From: Terrabacter sp. 28
GTDB taxonomy: Bacteria > Actinomycetota > Actinomycetes > Actinomycetales > Dermatophilaceae
NCBI GenBank assembly: GCA_000955875.1
Contig: JYOE01000027.1
Span: forward strand, 1 to 37,474
DNA length: 37,474 nucleotides
Reading direction: 5' to 3'
Shown here: piece after piece, positions 7,940 to 15,250 of the stretch
Numbering within the stretch: the stretch's first letter is position 1
Layout: every line of letters starts with the position of its first letter
Notes under the pieces: generated by a model
Seen by the model: the letters and a program-made list of their open reading frames with translations, nothing else
Databases searched by the model: none
What the model was told of the DNA's origin: nothing
Translations under genes and position numbers: made by a program

Positions 7940-8478
7940 GGCTGCACCACGACCAGGAGCTCGAGGCCCCCGTCGACGCCGTGTGGTCGCACTTCATGGA
8001 CCTCAAGCGCATCGGTCGCTGCTTCCCCGGGGCGGCCGTGACGAAGGTCGACGGCGACGACTTCGTCGGCGAGATCCGCGCCAAGCTCGGCCCGCTGTCG
8101 ATGTACTTCGACGGCACCGGGGCGATGACCGAGCGCGACGAGCAGGCGGGGCACGCGCGCCTCGCCGCCACCGGGCACGAGCGCCACGGCCTGGGCAAGG
8201 CGCGGATCGACATCACCCTCGCCCTCGAACCGCTCGGCGACGACCGCACCCGCGCGCGGCTCGCCACCGACCTCGTCTTCCTCGGATTCCCGATGGACTT
8301 CGGCACCGGCCTCGTCCAGCGCGCCTCGGACCCGCTCATCGAACGCTTCCTCACCTGCATGGCGGTCACCGACCGGCTGCCCGCCGAGGAGTCCGAGGAC
8401 GACGCCGGGGCCCTCGACCTCGTCCGCTCGGCCGGCGACCTGCTCGGCTCGTTCCGACGGGGCCGCAAGCGGTCATGA
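7936..8478 (+). CDS. CoxG/SRPBCC family protein
   Basis: The 180-residue protein belongs to the START-like SRPBCC fold, CoxG subgroup. It opens with LEAPVDAVWSHFMDLKRIGRCFPGA, contains GEIRAKLGPLSMYFDGTGAM and the late GLVQRASDPLIERFLTCM helix, all as in CoxG-type proteins. CoxG is known from CO-dehydrogenase clusters, where it tethers the enzyme to the membrane, but no molybdenum hydroxylase genes are here. A role in binding a hydrophobic ligand is more likely. GTG 7936 overlaps the previous stop by 4 bases and its own stop overlaps the next ATG (ATGA), so translation is coupled across the three genes. Confidence 0.85.
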   Translation: MRLHHDQELEAPVDAVWSHFMDLKRIGRCFPGAAVTKVDGDDFVGEIRAKLGPLSMYFDGTGAMTERDEQAGHARLAATGHERHGLGKARIDITLALEPLGDDRTRARLATDLVFLGFPMDFGTGLVQRASDPLIERFLTCMAVTDRLPAEESEDDAGALDLVRSAGDLLGSFRRGRKRS

Positions 8479-9506
8479 GGGTCGCCGTCGTCGGCGCGAG
8501 CGGCTACGTCGGCTCCCGGCTCGTGCCCGAGCTGCTCCGGCGCGGCCACGACGTCGTGGCCACGCACCACCGGTCACCCGCGACGGCATACCCGTGGGCC
8601 GACGACGTGCAGTGGCGACGCGTCGACGTGCAGGACGAGGACGCGGTCATCGCGGCCCTCGAGGGCGTCGATGCCGTCTGCTACCTCGTGCACGGGCTCG
8701 ACGGCGAGGACTTCATGGAGCGCGACCGCCGGGCTGCCGACAACGTCGCGTATGCCGTCGGCGTCGTCGGCGCGACCCGTCTCGTCTACTTCTCGGGGAT
8801 CGTCCCCGACCTGCCCGACGACGAGCTGTCGGACCACCTCCTCTCGCGTCTCGAGGTCGAGGAGGTGCTCGCGACCGCCGACTGTCCCGTGCTGACGCTG
8901 CGCGCGTCGATGGTGGTCGGGGCCGGGTCGACGAGCTTCGAGGTGATGCGCCAGATGTCGCACCGTCTCGGCGTCGTGCAGACGGTGCCGGCGTGGATGG
9001 GCGGCTCCGTGATCCAGCCGGTGGCGGTGACCGACGCGGTCTGGTTCCTCGCGGAGGCGCTCGAGCGACCCGACGTCACCGGGCACCTCGACGTCGTCGG
9101 GCCCGACCGGCTCAGCTACGTCTCCCTCCTGCGCACGTATGCCGCCGAGGCGCGCCTGCTGCGCGTGCAGCTGCCGGTGTGGCTGGCACCCGTCGAGACG
9201 GTCGCGCGCGTGGCCGGCGCCCTCGTCGACATCCCGACCGGGACCGTGGAGTCGCTCATCCCGAGCCTCGGCCACGACATGGTGGGCGAGCGCGACGCGG
9301 CCGACGTGCTCGGCGAACCGGGCGGTGGACGGCTCGGCGTGGCCGAGGCCATCCGGCGGTCGCTCGCGACCGAGAGGGCGGGCGATGGCGCCACGGACGG
9401 CGCGGCCGCGGACGGCGATCCGCAGGCGCCGTCGATCGGCGACCCGGCGTGGTCGCGGCACCGGTCGGTGCTCGACTGGGTCTGGTCGGCCGCCCGCGGC
9501 CGCTGA
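8475..9506 (+). CDS. Atypical SDR, NAD(P)H-binding (NmrA/NDUFA9-like)
   Basis: The 343-residue protein begins with the dinucleotide-binding motif VVGASGYVGSRLVPELLRRGHDV, the atypical SDR form GxxGxxG. YFSGIVPD follows where extended SDRs have their catalytic region, but there is no YxxxK pair, as is usual in the NDUFA9/NmrA-like group. Such proteins bind NAD(P)H and often act as redox sensors or chaperones rather than classic dehydrogenases. The last 60 residues are Asp/Gly/Ala-rich and end with a Trp-rich tail. It is the third gene of the overlapping acetyltransferase/CoxG unit. Confidence 0.8.
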   Translation: MRVAVVGASGYVGSRLVPELLRRGHDVVATHHRSPATAYPWADDVQWRRVDVQDEDAVIAALEGVDAVCYLVHGLDGEDFMERDRRAADNVAYAVGVVGATRLVYFSGIVPDLPDDELSDHLLSRLEVEEVLATADCPVLTLRASMVVGAGSTSFEVMRQMSHRLGVVQTVPAWMGGSVIQPVAVTDAVWFLAEALERPDVTGHLDVVGPDRLSYVSLLRTYAAEARLLRVQLPVWLAPVETVARVAGALVDIPTGTVESLIPSLGHDMVGERDAADVLGEPGGGRLGVAEAIRRSLATERAGDGATDGAAADGDPQAPSIGDPAWSRHRSVLDWVWSAARGR

Positions 9507-9520
9507 CCCCCGGCTCACAC

Positions 9521-9597
9521 TCGAGTGCTCACTTCCTGACGTCGGGAACTGAGCACTCGACGGGGTCCCCCACCACTCGAGTGCTCACTTCCGGACG
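9521..9597. repeat. Convergent-gap repeat, locus 2 (three arms)
   Basis: An inverted pair at 9521-9560 has arms TCGAGTGCTCACTTCC and GGAACTGAGCACTCGA. The stem is 11 bp, one mismatch, then 4 bp, around an 8-base loop. A third arm, TCGAGTGCTCACTTCC, starts at 9577. The group fills the gap between two converging stop codons. Confidence 0.9.
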
Positions 9598-9599
9598 GG

Positions 9600-10352
9600 T
9601 CAGCGGGCGATGTAGCCGCCGTCGATGTAGAGCTCGAGCCCCGTGACGAAGGCCGCGTCGTCGCTCACGAGGTAGGCCACGCCGGCCGCGATCTCGGAGG
9701 GCTTGCCGAGACGACCCATCGGCGTCAGGTCGATCATGACCTGCTCGTAAGGGGTGCCCCTGGTCGGGTCGAGGATGGGCGTGTCGATGAAGCCGGGGTG
9801 TATCGAGTTGACCCGCACCCCTTCGGCCGCCCAGTGCAGGGCCACGTTCTTCGTCAGCGTGCGCACCGCGCCCTTCGCCGCGTGGTAGGCGGGCGACGTG
9901 CCGAACCCGCCGCTCGTGCCGAAGATCGAGCTGATGTTGACGACGGCGCCGTGCCCCGACGCCTTGAGGTGAGGGGCTGCCGTCTTCATGCCGAGGAAGA
10001 CCCCGGTCTGGTCGATGGCGACGGTGCGCTCCCAGTCGGCGAGGCTTGTCTCCTCGATCGTGGCGAGGTCGCCCATTCCGGCGTTGTTGACGAGGATGTC
10101 CAGCGAGCCGAACTCGTCTACGGCCTTGGCGACGGCAGCCGCCCAGTCCTCCTCGCTCGTCACGTCGTGCCGCAGGAAGTCGACCCTGGCGCCGGTCGCC
10201 CGCAGCTCCTCGACCGTCGTCGCACCGAGGGCCTCGTTGACGTCGGTCAGCAGCACCGCCGCGCCCTCCTCGGCCAGCCGCTGCGCCGTCGCCTTGCCGA
10301 TGCCGCTCGCGGCGCCGGTCACGAGCGCCACCCGTCCGTCGAGCCGGTTCAT
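9600..10352 (-). CDS. Classical short-chain dehydrogenase/reductase
   Basis: At 250 residues this is a standard classical SDR. The cofactor motif TGAASGIG is at residues 12-19, NNAG at 89-92, the catalytic Ser in NISSIF near 141, and Tyr156/Lys160 in YHAAK. The Asp at LLTDVN after beta-strand 2 suggests NAD rather than NADP. The C-terminal YIDGGYIAR matches SDRs of the cyclohexanol/3-alpha-hydroxysteroid dehydrogenase type. ATG 10352 is chosen because GGAG lies 8 bases upstream; the in-frame GTG at 10361 would sit inside that ribosome site. A palindromic operator-like site lies 28 bp upstream. Confidence 0.92.
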   Translation of the reverse strand: MNRLDGRVALVTGAASGIGKATAQRLAEEGAAVLLTDVNEALGATTVEELRATGARVDFLRHDVTSEEDWAAAVAKAVDEFGSLDILVNNAGMGDLATIEETSLADWERTVAIDQTGVFLGMKTAAPHLKASGHGAVVNISSIFGTSGGFGTSPAYHAAKGAVRTLTKNVALHWAAEGVRVNSIHPGFIDTPILDPTRGTPYEQVMIDLTPMGRLGKPSEIAAGVAYLVSDDAAFVTGLELYIDGGYIAR

Positions 10353-10379
10353 CTTGATCACTCCAGTTCAGTTGTGAGA

Positions 10380-10394
10380 CAGGCAGACTGCCTG
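10380..10394. promoter_or_regulatory. 15-bp palindrome, operator candidate for the SDR gene
   Basis: CAGGCAGACTGCCTG is a perfect palindrome around a central A. It lies 28 bp upstream of the SDR start, where a promoter is expected. Length and odd-base symmetry are usual for TetR-family operators, but no regulator gene is adjacent, so the binding protein is unknown. Confidence 0.45.
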
Positions 10395-10594
10395 CCTTTC
10401 CAGTCTCCGCCGATCGTGGGTCCGGCACTGGCGTTCCAGCCGGCCGGGGGGCCGACGTGACGAAGCAGACAGTCAGGGTGCACTCGGGGTCGGAATGGGG
10501 GTCGACCCCGGTTGCGACGAGAGCCCCCGGGGTATGACTGTGGATGCAGTGAGCCCGGCGCACCGCCGGGCCGGTGCGAGACGAGGAGACACCG

Positions 10595-10975
10595 GTGTCG
10601 TTCGGTGAGCAGCTGAAGCACAAGGCGGACGAGGTCCACCTGCAGGAGAAGGCGAAGGACTTCGGTGACGCCGTGGTCCAGATGGCCAAGGCCGCAGTGG
10701 CGGCTGCGGCCGGCTATGCCCAGGAGAACCGCGACAAGGTCGACGGAGCGCTCGACAAGGCCTCCATGAAGATCGACGAGAAGACCGGCGGCAAGCACGC
10801 CGACACCGTGACCAAGGTCCGAGCCTCGGTCGACAAGGGCATCGACAAGCTCGTCGAGCAGCACCACGGGACGACGCCCACCTCTCCCACACCGGCCCCG
10901 TCCGTGCCCGACGACAAGCACAGTGCCTTCGACGACCCGGACGACGGGTCCTTCCCCGCCGGCAACCCCACCTGA
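10595..10975 (+). CDS. MT0933-like (Rv0909-type) small protein
   Basis: The 126-residue hydrophilic protein has a helical core with DKVDGALDKASMKIDEKTGGKHADTV and SVDKGIDKL. This phrase is typical of the MT0933-like family, whose M. tuberculosis member Rv0909 is described as an antitoxin. The C-terminus is a disordered Pro/Asp-rich tail that goes beyond the usual family length. No toxin gene (Rv0910-type SRPBCC) lies beside it, so an antitoxin role is doubtful here. GTG 10595 has GAGGAG 7 bases upstream. Confidence 0.7.
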   Translation: MSFGEQLKHKADEVHLQEKAKDFGDAVVQMAKAAVAAAAGYAQENRDKVDGALDKASMKIDEKTGGKHADTVTKVRASVDKGIDKLVEQHHGTTPTSPTPAPSVPDDKHSAFDDPDDGSFPAGNPT

Positions 10976-10991
10976 GCCGGCACCTCCCAGG

Positions 10992-11028
10992 AGCCGCGTG
11001 TCACCGCCCCCCTCGGTGACACGCGGCT
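10992..11028. terminator. Bidirectional hairpin terminator
   Basis: AGCCGCGTGTCACC (10992-11005) and GGTGACACGCGGCT (11015-11028) are perfect 14-bp complements with a 9-base loop. It sits between the converging MT0933-like and DUF4097 genes, 16 bp after the first stop. T-runs are short, as usual for this kind of genome. Confidence 0.8.
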
Positions 11029-11043
11029 TCCGCGTCCAGACAT

Positions 11044-11115
11044 CAGACCGTGCAGACCGTGCAGACGGTGCAGACCGTGCAGACCGTGCAGACCGTGCGG
11101 ACCGCGCGGACGACG
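11044..11115. repeat. 9-bp tandem array (CAGACCGTG)
   Basis: Six near-identical copies of CAGACCGTG (one with a single change) are followed by two degenerate copies, CGGACCGCG and CGGACGACG. The array lies between the terminator and the end of the DUF4097 gene, outside any credible reading frame. Confidence 0.9.
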
Positions 11116-11136
11116 GCCGGACGCACGGCGACGACG

Positions 11137-11859
11137 TCAGCGGTGGCCGACGACGACGTGCCCCGAGCCGGTGTTGACCTGGAGCGACGACGGACTCCCC
11201 GGGTCCGACGCGACCCCGACCTCCGCCCCGCCCGAGCCGGAGTCGATGCTCAGCGCGTAGCGCGCCCCACCAGGGACCTGCACCGACACGTCCCCCGTCC
11301 CGGCTCGCACGTCCACGGCCGGGACCACGGCCCCGAGCTCGAGCGCGATGTCGCCGCTGTCGGCATACGCGGTCAGTTCCCTCGAGCGCAGGCCGGCGGT
11401 GGCGATGTCGCCCGACCCGGTCTTGAGGACGGCACTGCCGAACGAGCCGTCGACCGACACGTCGCCCGAGTCGTTGTCCACGGTGATGTCGGACCCGTCG
11501 GGCACCGTGACGACGAAGTCGACCCCGCACCATCCGACGAGGGCACCGCACTCGGCCCCGAGCTCGAGCGTCGAACCGTTGAGCAGCTCCGAGGCGCGCG
11601 GCGCCGACGACCACGGACCCCACGCGAGGTGTCGCGTGACCTGGACCGTCCCGGCCGCCCCACCGCTCACGACGCGCACGTCGTTGCCGCCGCCGATGAC
11701 CGTGAGGTCGCCTGCCGGCATCGCGTACGCCGCCTGCTGGGTGGCATCGCGTCGCAGCCCGTCCGCGACCGCGTCCCACGACGTCGCCCACGCGACGCTC
11801 GCGGCGACCAGGGCAGCGCCGACACCGGCGACCACCCACGACCTCTTCCCCCGCCCCAC
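11137..11859 (-). CDS. Membrane-anchored DUF4097-type beta-repeat protein
   Basis: A basic start (GRGKRSW) is followed by one membrane helix (VVAGVGAALVAASVAWA, about residues 8-24). The outside part carries a ladder of DSGDV/GSGDI repeats: NDSGDVSVDGS, TGSGDIATAG, ADSGDIALE, AGTGDVSVQV, DSGSGGAEVG, NTGSGHVVV. This ladder is the hallmark of DUF4097 beta-helix-like domains, often beside envelope-stress or adhesion genes. The start is uncertain: GTG 11859 is used, TTG 11868 is possible, and AGGAGG at 11884-11889 (read leftwards) is 15 bases before that TTG. A TTGACA reads leftwards from 11925 as a -35 candidate. Confidence 0.75.
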   Translation of the reverse strand: MGRGKRSWVVAGVGAALVAASVAWATSWDAVADGLRRDATQQAAYAMPAGDLTVIGGGNDVRVVSGGAAGTVQVTRHLAWGPWSSAPRASELLNGSTLELGAECGALVGWCGVDFVVTVPDGSDITVDNDSGDVSVDGSFGSAVLKTGSGDIATAGLRSRELTAYADSGDIALELGAVVPAVDVRAGTGDVSVQVPGGARYALSIDSGSGGAEVGVASDPGSPSSLQVNTGSGHVVVGHR

Positions 11860-12078
11860 CCGATGCAAGGTACCGCCCGTCGGCCTCCTGACGGATCCGA
11901 AAGCGTGAATCTCATTGGCTGTCAACCGAATTGATGGACGACTCAATGGTGTCCCATTTGCACCCGAAGGCGCCGGTTTCGTCTAGGTAGTTGCACTCAA
12001 CCTCGGCACGAGCGGTATCGCCGGCGGCCCCTCCGCCTTCTGAAGTCCCGACCAACGACTTCCAAGGGAGAAACCACC

Positions 12079-12627
12079 ATGTCGCAGCTCGTCGTCGACG
12101 GCCCCGGACGTTCCGGAGCCCGCACGCCCCTCAGCACCCGCCTCGCCGGCGGCCGCACCACCATCACGGCCCGGGCCACGGCCGCCGTCGACCGCCTCCA
12201 GGCGTTCCTCGTGGCCTACAGCCTCCACGCCCTGCGGATCAGCCTCGGCCTGATCTTCCTCGGCTTCGGGGTGCTCAAGTTCTTCCCGGGGCTGAGCCCC
12301 GCGGAGGCGATCGCCTCGGCCACCATCGACCGGCTCACGTTCGGACTCGTGACGGGCCACAACGCGGTCCTGCTCACGGCGGTCACCGAGACGGTCATCG
12401 GCCTGACGCTCGTCACCGGCAAGTTCCTGCGGGTCGGCGTCGTCATCCTCGGCAGTGCGCTGATCGGCATCATGTCGCCGCTCGCGCTCTTCACCGCCGA
12501 GCTCTTCCCGCACGGCCCGACGCTCATGGGCCAGTACGTCCTCAAGGACATCGTCCTGGCTGCCTCGGCCCTCGTGGTCGCGGCCTACGCCCTCGGCGCC
12601 CGTCTGGGCTCCGGCTCGGACGACTGA
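12079..12627 (+). CDS. DoxX-family membrane protein
   Basis: The 182-residue protein has four membrane helices after a 40-residue hydrophilic N-terminus. LRISLGLIFLGFGVLKFFPGLSPAEAIA is characteristic of the DoxX/SURF4-like family, and the later ETVIGLTLVTGKFLRVGVVILG fits the second helix pair. Family members are linked to thiosulfate or quinone redox chemistry and to oxidative-stress complexes, but function is not shown here. ATG 12079 has GGGAG 8 bases upstream. A 44-bp gap leads to the next small membrane protein, probably one transcript. Confidence 0.8.
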   Translation: MSQLVVDGPGRSGARTPLSTRLAGGRTTITARATAAVDRLQAFLVAYSLHALRISLGLIFLGFGVLKFFPGLSPAEAIASATIDRLTFGLVTGHNAVLLTAVTETVIGLTLVTGKFLRVGVVILGSALIGIMSPLALFTAELFPHGPTLMGQYVLKDIVLAASALVVAAYALGARLGSGSDD

Positions 12628-12671
12628 CCACACCTCACCGCCTTTCAGAAACCCGAGCAGGAGACCTCGTC

Positions 12672-13151
12672 ATGACCGCACTTCCCGTGGGCCCGGCCCG
12701 GCCGATCTGGCCGGCAGCCGGCACCGCCCACCTGACCCGCCTCGTCGACGCCCCGACCGACCATCGCCGCCGCTTCGGCCTCGGCGAGGGGCGCCGCGTC
12801 CACCGCTTCCCCGCCGCGACGTTCCTCGACCGGCCGGTCGCGCGTGAGGAGCTCGCGGTCGCCCGTGACGCCCTCGAGGCGTCCGACCGGGCCGCCTCAC
12901 GTCGCCTGGCCGCCCTCGGCACCTTCGCCGCCCTGCTCCTCGCCGGGCTCGTCGGACTGCTCGCGACCGGGCACGGCACGGGTCCCGGCCTCACCGGGGT
13001 CGTGAGCCTCTGGGGCTGCGGCGCAGGACTCGGGGTCGTCGTCCTCGGCCTCGTCGCCGTGCTGCGCCAGCACCAGCGGGAGCACGACGTCCTCAGCGAG
13101 CGGGTGCGCGCGTACGAGGCGCGCCTGGAGCAGCTCCGCGCGCTCAGCTGA
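12672..13151 (+). CDS. Two-helix membrane protein of unknown function
   Basis: I do not recognise this 159-residue protein. The first 75 residues are hydrophilic and basic. Two membrane helices follow (LAALGTFAALLLAGLVGLLA and VSLWGCGAGLGVVVLGLVAVL), then a 30-residue charged tail (RQHQREHDVLSERVRAYEARLEQLR) with coiled-coil character. ATG 12672 has GGAG about 9 bases upstream. It lies 44 bp after doxX-like and 31 bp before the hydrolase gene, all on one strand. Confidence 0.65.
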   Translation: MTALPVGPARPIWPAAGTAHLTRLVDAPTDHRRRFGLGEGRRVHRFPAATFLDRPVAREELAVARDALEASDRAASRRLAALGTFAALLLAGLVGLLATGHGTGPGLTGVVSLWGCGAGLGVVVLGLVAVLRQHQREHDVLSERVRAYEARLEQLRALS

Positions 13152-13182
13152 GACGGCGCCCGCGGCATACATACTGGGCCGC

Positions 13183-13893
13183 ATGGACGATGCCGTGACC
13201 ATCCCGACCGAGGCCGGCGAGATGCCCGCCCACCTGTTCCTGCCGCCGTCGGGTCGAGGTCCCGGCATCGTCGTGCTGCAGGAGATCTTCGGGGTGAGCG
13301 GCTACGTGCAGCGGCGGGCGGCACAGCTGGCCGAGCTCGGCTACGTCGTCGTGGCGCCAGAGATCTTCTGGCGCCTCGGCGTGACGTCGCCGATCGAGGG
13401 CGAGAACGCCCTGCAGGAGGGCGTGGCTCTCGTCGGGAGGCTCGACTGGCAGGCCGCCGTTACCGACGCCACCGCGACGGTCGAGTGGCTGCGGGCCAGC
13501 GATGAGGTCGCCGGTGGCGTCGGTGTCGTCGGCTTCTGCTTCGGCGGCGGGCTCGGCTTCAACGTCGCGGCCCACCTCGAGGCCGAGGGCTCGGCGCCGC
13601 TGGACGCGCTCGTCAGCTACTACGGCTCCGCGCTGCCGGGCCTGCACGACACCATGACGGTCACCGCACCGAGCCTGCACCACTTTGGCCTCGCCGACTC
13701 GTACATCGACGCCGACACCGTGCGCCGCATCGAGGCGTCGGTGACCCAGCAGCCCGACACGGTGGTGGAGACGTATCCCGGCGCCGACCACGCGTTCGAC
13801 AACGACGACATGCCTTGGCACGACGCCGGCGCCTCGGCCCTGGCGTGGGCACGCACCGAGGACTTCGTGCGCCAGCACCTGCCCGTCGCCTGA
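13183..13893 (+). CDS. Dienelactone hydrolase family protein
   Basis: At 236 residues this is a full-length dienelactone hydrolase (carboxymethylenebutenolidase type). The nucleophile is a cysteine, Cys119 in GFCFGG. Glu34 in LQEIFG is the residue that switches the thiol in this family. Asp172 (GLADSYID) and His203 (GADHAFD) complete the triad. These enzymes open lactone rings in chlorocatechol or related degradation, though many act on other esters. No catechol genes are present. A TACATACT stretch ends 7 bases before the ATG and no ribosome site is seen, so a leaderless transcript is possible. Confidence 0.88.
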   Translation: MDDAVTIPTEAGEMPAHLFLPPSGRGPGIVVLQEIFGVSGYVQRRAAQLAELGYVVVAPEIFWRLGVTSPIEGENALQEGVALVGRLDWQAAVTDATATVEWLRASDEVAGGVGVVGFCFGGGLGFNVAAHLEAEGSAPLDALVSYYGSALPGLHDTMTVTAPSLHHFGLADSYIDADTVRRIEASVTQQPDTVVETYPGADHAFDNDDMPWHDAGASALAWARTEDFVRQHLPVA

Positions 13894-13993
13894 GCCGACG
13901 CTCACCGTCCCCACCGCGCCCCGAACGGGTATGGCTCACAAGGCGTCCTGAACGGGCGTCCTGCATGCGCTTGGTCGCGCGCGAGGAGGAACG

Positions 13994-14434
13994 GTGAGCG
14001 CACTAGACGAGGGGTCCTTGGCCCGCGCGCTCGAGGGACGCATCGCCGAGGCCACCCCCGGTGGAGCGCGCCGCTACGCGTTCGGCGTCGCGCGTCTCGC
14101 CTGCTCCACCTCCGGGCTGAAGGACGCCCGCACGCTCGAGGTCGCCCTGGGCGGGCTCGAGCGATACCCCGAGATCGACGATCTCGCGCACCTGTGGGAC
14201 CTCGAGCGCCGTCTCAACGCCGCGTGCGCCGTGCAGCTCGGGGGCGACCCGAGCCACTTCAGCCAGGACGAGCTGTTGCTCCACCCGGCGTGCCAGGAGG
14301 CACGTGCGGTGTCGGTCGTCATCGCGGCGCTGCTGCCCGACGCCTTCGTCGCCGCGCGCCGCGCCACCCGCGAGGCGCGGGCCGCTGGCTGCCGCCAGGC
14401 CGACCTCGACTCCACCGCCGCAGACCTGCTCTGA
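13994..14434 (+). CDS. Hypothetical protein, helical, 146 aa
   Basis: I do not recognise this protein. It is soluble, alpha-helical and rich in Ala/Leu/Arg, with four Cys residues (LACSTSG, NAACAV, HPACQE, AAGCRQ) and a conserved-looking HLWDLERRLNAAC phrase. Cysteine spacing does not match a known zinc or iron-sulfur motif. GTG 13994 is supported by GAGGAGGA immediately upstream. A convergent-gap repeat begins 3 bases after its stop. Confidence 0.6.
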   Translation: MSALDEGSLARALEGRIAEATPGGARRYAFGVARLACSTSGLKDARTLEVALGGLERYPEIDDLAHLWDLERRLNAACAVQLGGDPSHFSQDELLLHPACQEARAVSVVIAALLPDAFVAARRATREARAAGCRQADLDSTAADLL

Positions 14435-14436
14435 CC

Positions 14437-14562
14437 CGTCGGGAACTGAGCACTCGACGTAAACCCAGCCCGTTGGGAACTGAGCACTCGACGTAAACCC
14501 AGCCCGTTGGGAACTGAGCACTCGACGTAGGGCAATTCCCGTCGAGTGCCCACTTTCGAACG
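14437..14562. repeat. Convergent-gap repeat, locus 3 (tandem arms plus one inverted)
   Basis: GGGAACTGAGCACTCGACG occurs three times with a 34-bp period (starting 14441, 14475, 14509). The two spacers share GTAAACCCAGCCCGTT. An inverted arm, GTCGAGTGCCCACTTTCGAA, starts at 14541. The array fills the gap between the unknown protein and idi. Confidence 0.92.
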
Positions 14563-14575
14563 CCTCGGGCTGGCC

Positions 14576-15250
14576 TCAGCGGGGCAGGGCCGCGGGGAGG
14601 TCTGCGGGGTCGGCCTCCGGCCACTGCTGCGGGTGGGCACCGAGTTCGTGGAGCTCGGCCACCTGCTCGCGACACCACGTCGACACCGTGCGGCGGCCCG
14701 CCAGCACGTCGGCGGCGAACTCGCGCCACGGGAGCCACTGCGCCACCGCGACCTCGGCGGCGTCGGGCTGCGGCGCCGGCGCCGTGCCGGCGACCCGTCC
14801 GACGAGCACCGGGCACAGCTCGAGCTCGACGACCCCGTCCTGCTCGGCACGGTAGGAGAAGCGTGGCAGCACGAGGCGGAGCGCACCGACGGTGAGGCCG
14901 AGCTCGTCGGCCACGCGACGGCACACGGCGTCGTGCAGGTGCTCGCCGGGCGCGGGGTGGCCGCAGGCGGAGTTGGTCCACACGCCCGGGAAGGTGGTCT
15001 TGTCGAGCGCGCGCTGCGTGAGCAGGAACGACCCTTCGTCGTCGAAGAGGTAGACCGAGAAGGCGAGGTGCAGCGGGGTGTCGGCGTGGTGGACGCTCGA
15101 CTTGGGCGCCGTGCCGACGGCCTCACCCTCGGGCGACACGAGCACGACGAGCTCCTCGCCCGGGTCCTCGTGCGTGTCGTCGTGCGTGTCGTCGTGCGTG
15201 TCGTCGTACGCGTCGTCGTGCGGGGCATCGCGGTGCTCTCGGGCGGTCAC
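14576..15250 (-). CDS. idi: Isopentenyl-diphosphate delta-isomerase, type 1
   Basis: The 224-residue Nudix-fold enzyme interconverts IPP and DMAPP. It keeps the family motifs: TNSACGHP with Cys96, EHLHDAVCRRVADELG with Glu116, and a WLPWREF segment near the C-terminus. Before the domain is an unusual acidic run, DDTHDDTHDDTHEDP (about residues 16-30), encoded by a 12-bp tandem array at 15165-15224. GTG 15250 overlaps the FAD-oxidoreductase stop (GTGA), so translation is coupled. Its place at the end of the polyketide operon suggests it feeds DMAPP to the UbiA enzyme next door (inference). Confidence 0.92.
   Translation of the reverse strand: MTAREHRDAPHDDAYDDTHDDTHDDTHEDPGEELVVLVSPEGEAVGTAPKSSVHHADTPLHLAFSVYLFDDEGSFLLTQRALDKTTFPGVWTNSACGHPAPGEHLHDAVCRRVADELGLTVGALRLVLPRFSYRAEQDGVVELELCPVLVGRVAGTAPAPQPDAAEVAVAQWLPWREFAADVLAGRRTVSTWCREQVAELHELGAHPQQWPEADPADLPAALPR
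15165..15224. repeat. 12-bp tandem array within idi
   Basis: Five units of the type TCGTCGTGCGTG (three near-identical, two diverged) encode the Asp-Asp-Thr-His repeats at the N-terminus of the isomerase. Copy number is a multiple of three bases, so changes in length would keep the frame. Confidence 0.9.

Noticed and set aside
7936..8478. CoxG as sign of carbon-monoxide oxidation
   Set aside because: None of the CO-dehydrogenase structural genes or maturation genes is nearby. CoxG-type SRPBCC proteins are common without them.
10358..11839. A minus-strand open frame of about 490 codons covering the MT0933-like gene and the 9-bp array
   Set aside because: It runs through a strong terminator and a tandem array, yields Ser-Ala-Arg repeats, and conflicts with two better genes.
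14437..14562. Evenly spaced repeats that look like a CRISPR array
   Set aside because: The 34-bp period includes the spacer, which is identical between units, and arms also occur inverted. No cas gene is present. The same holds for 30352-30475.
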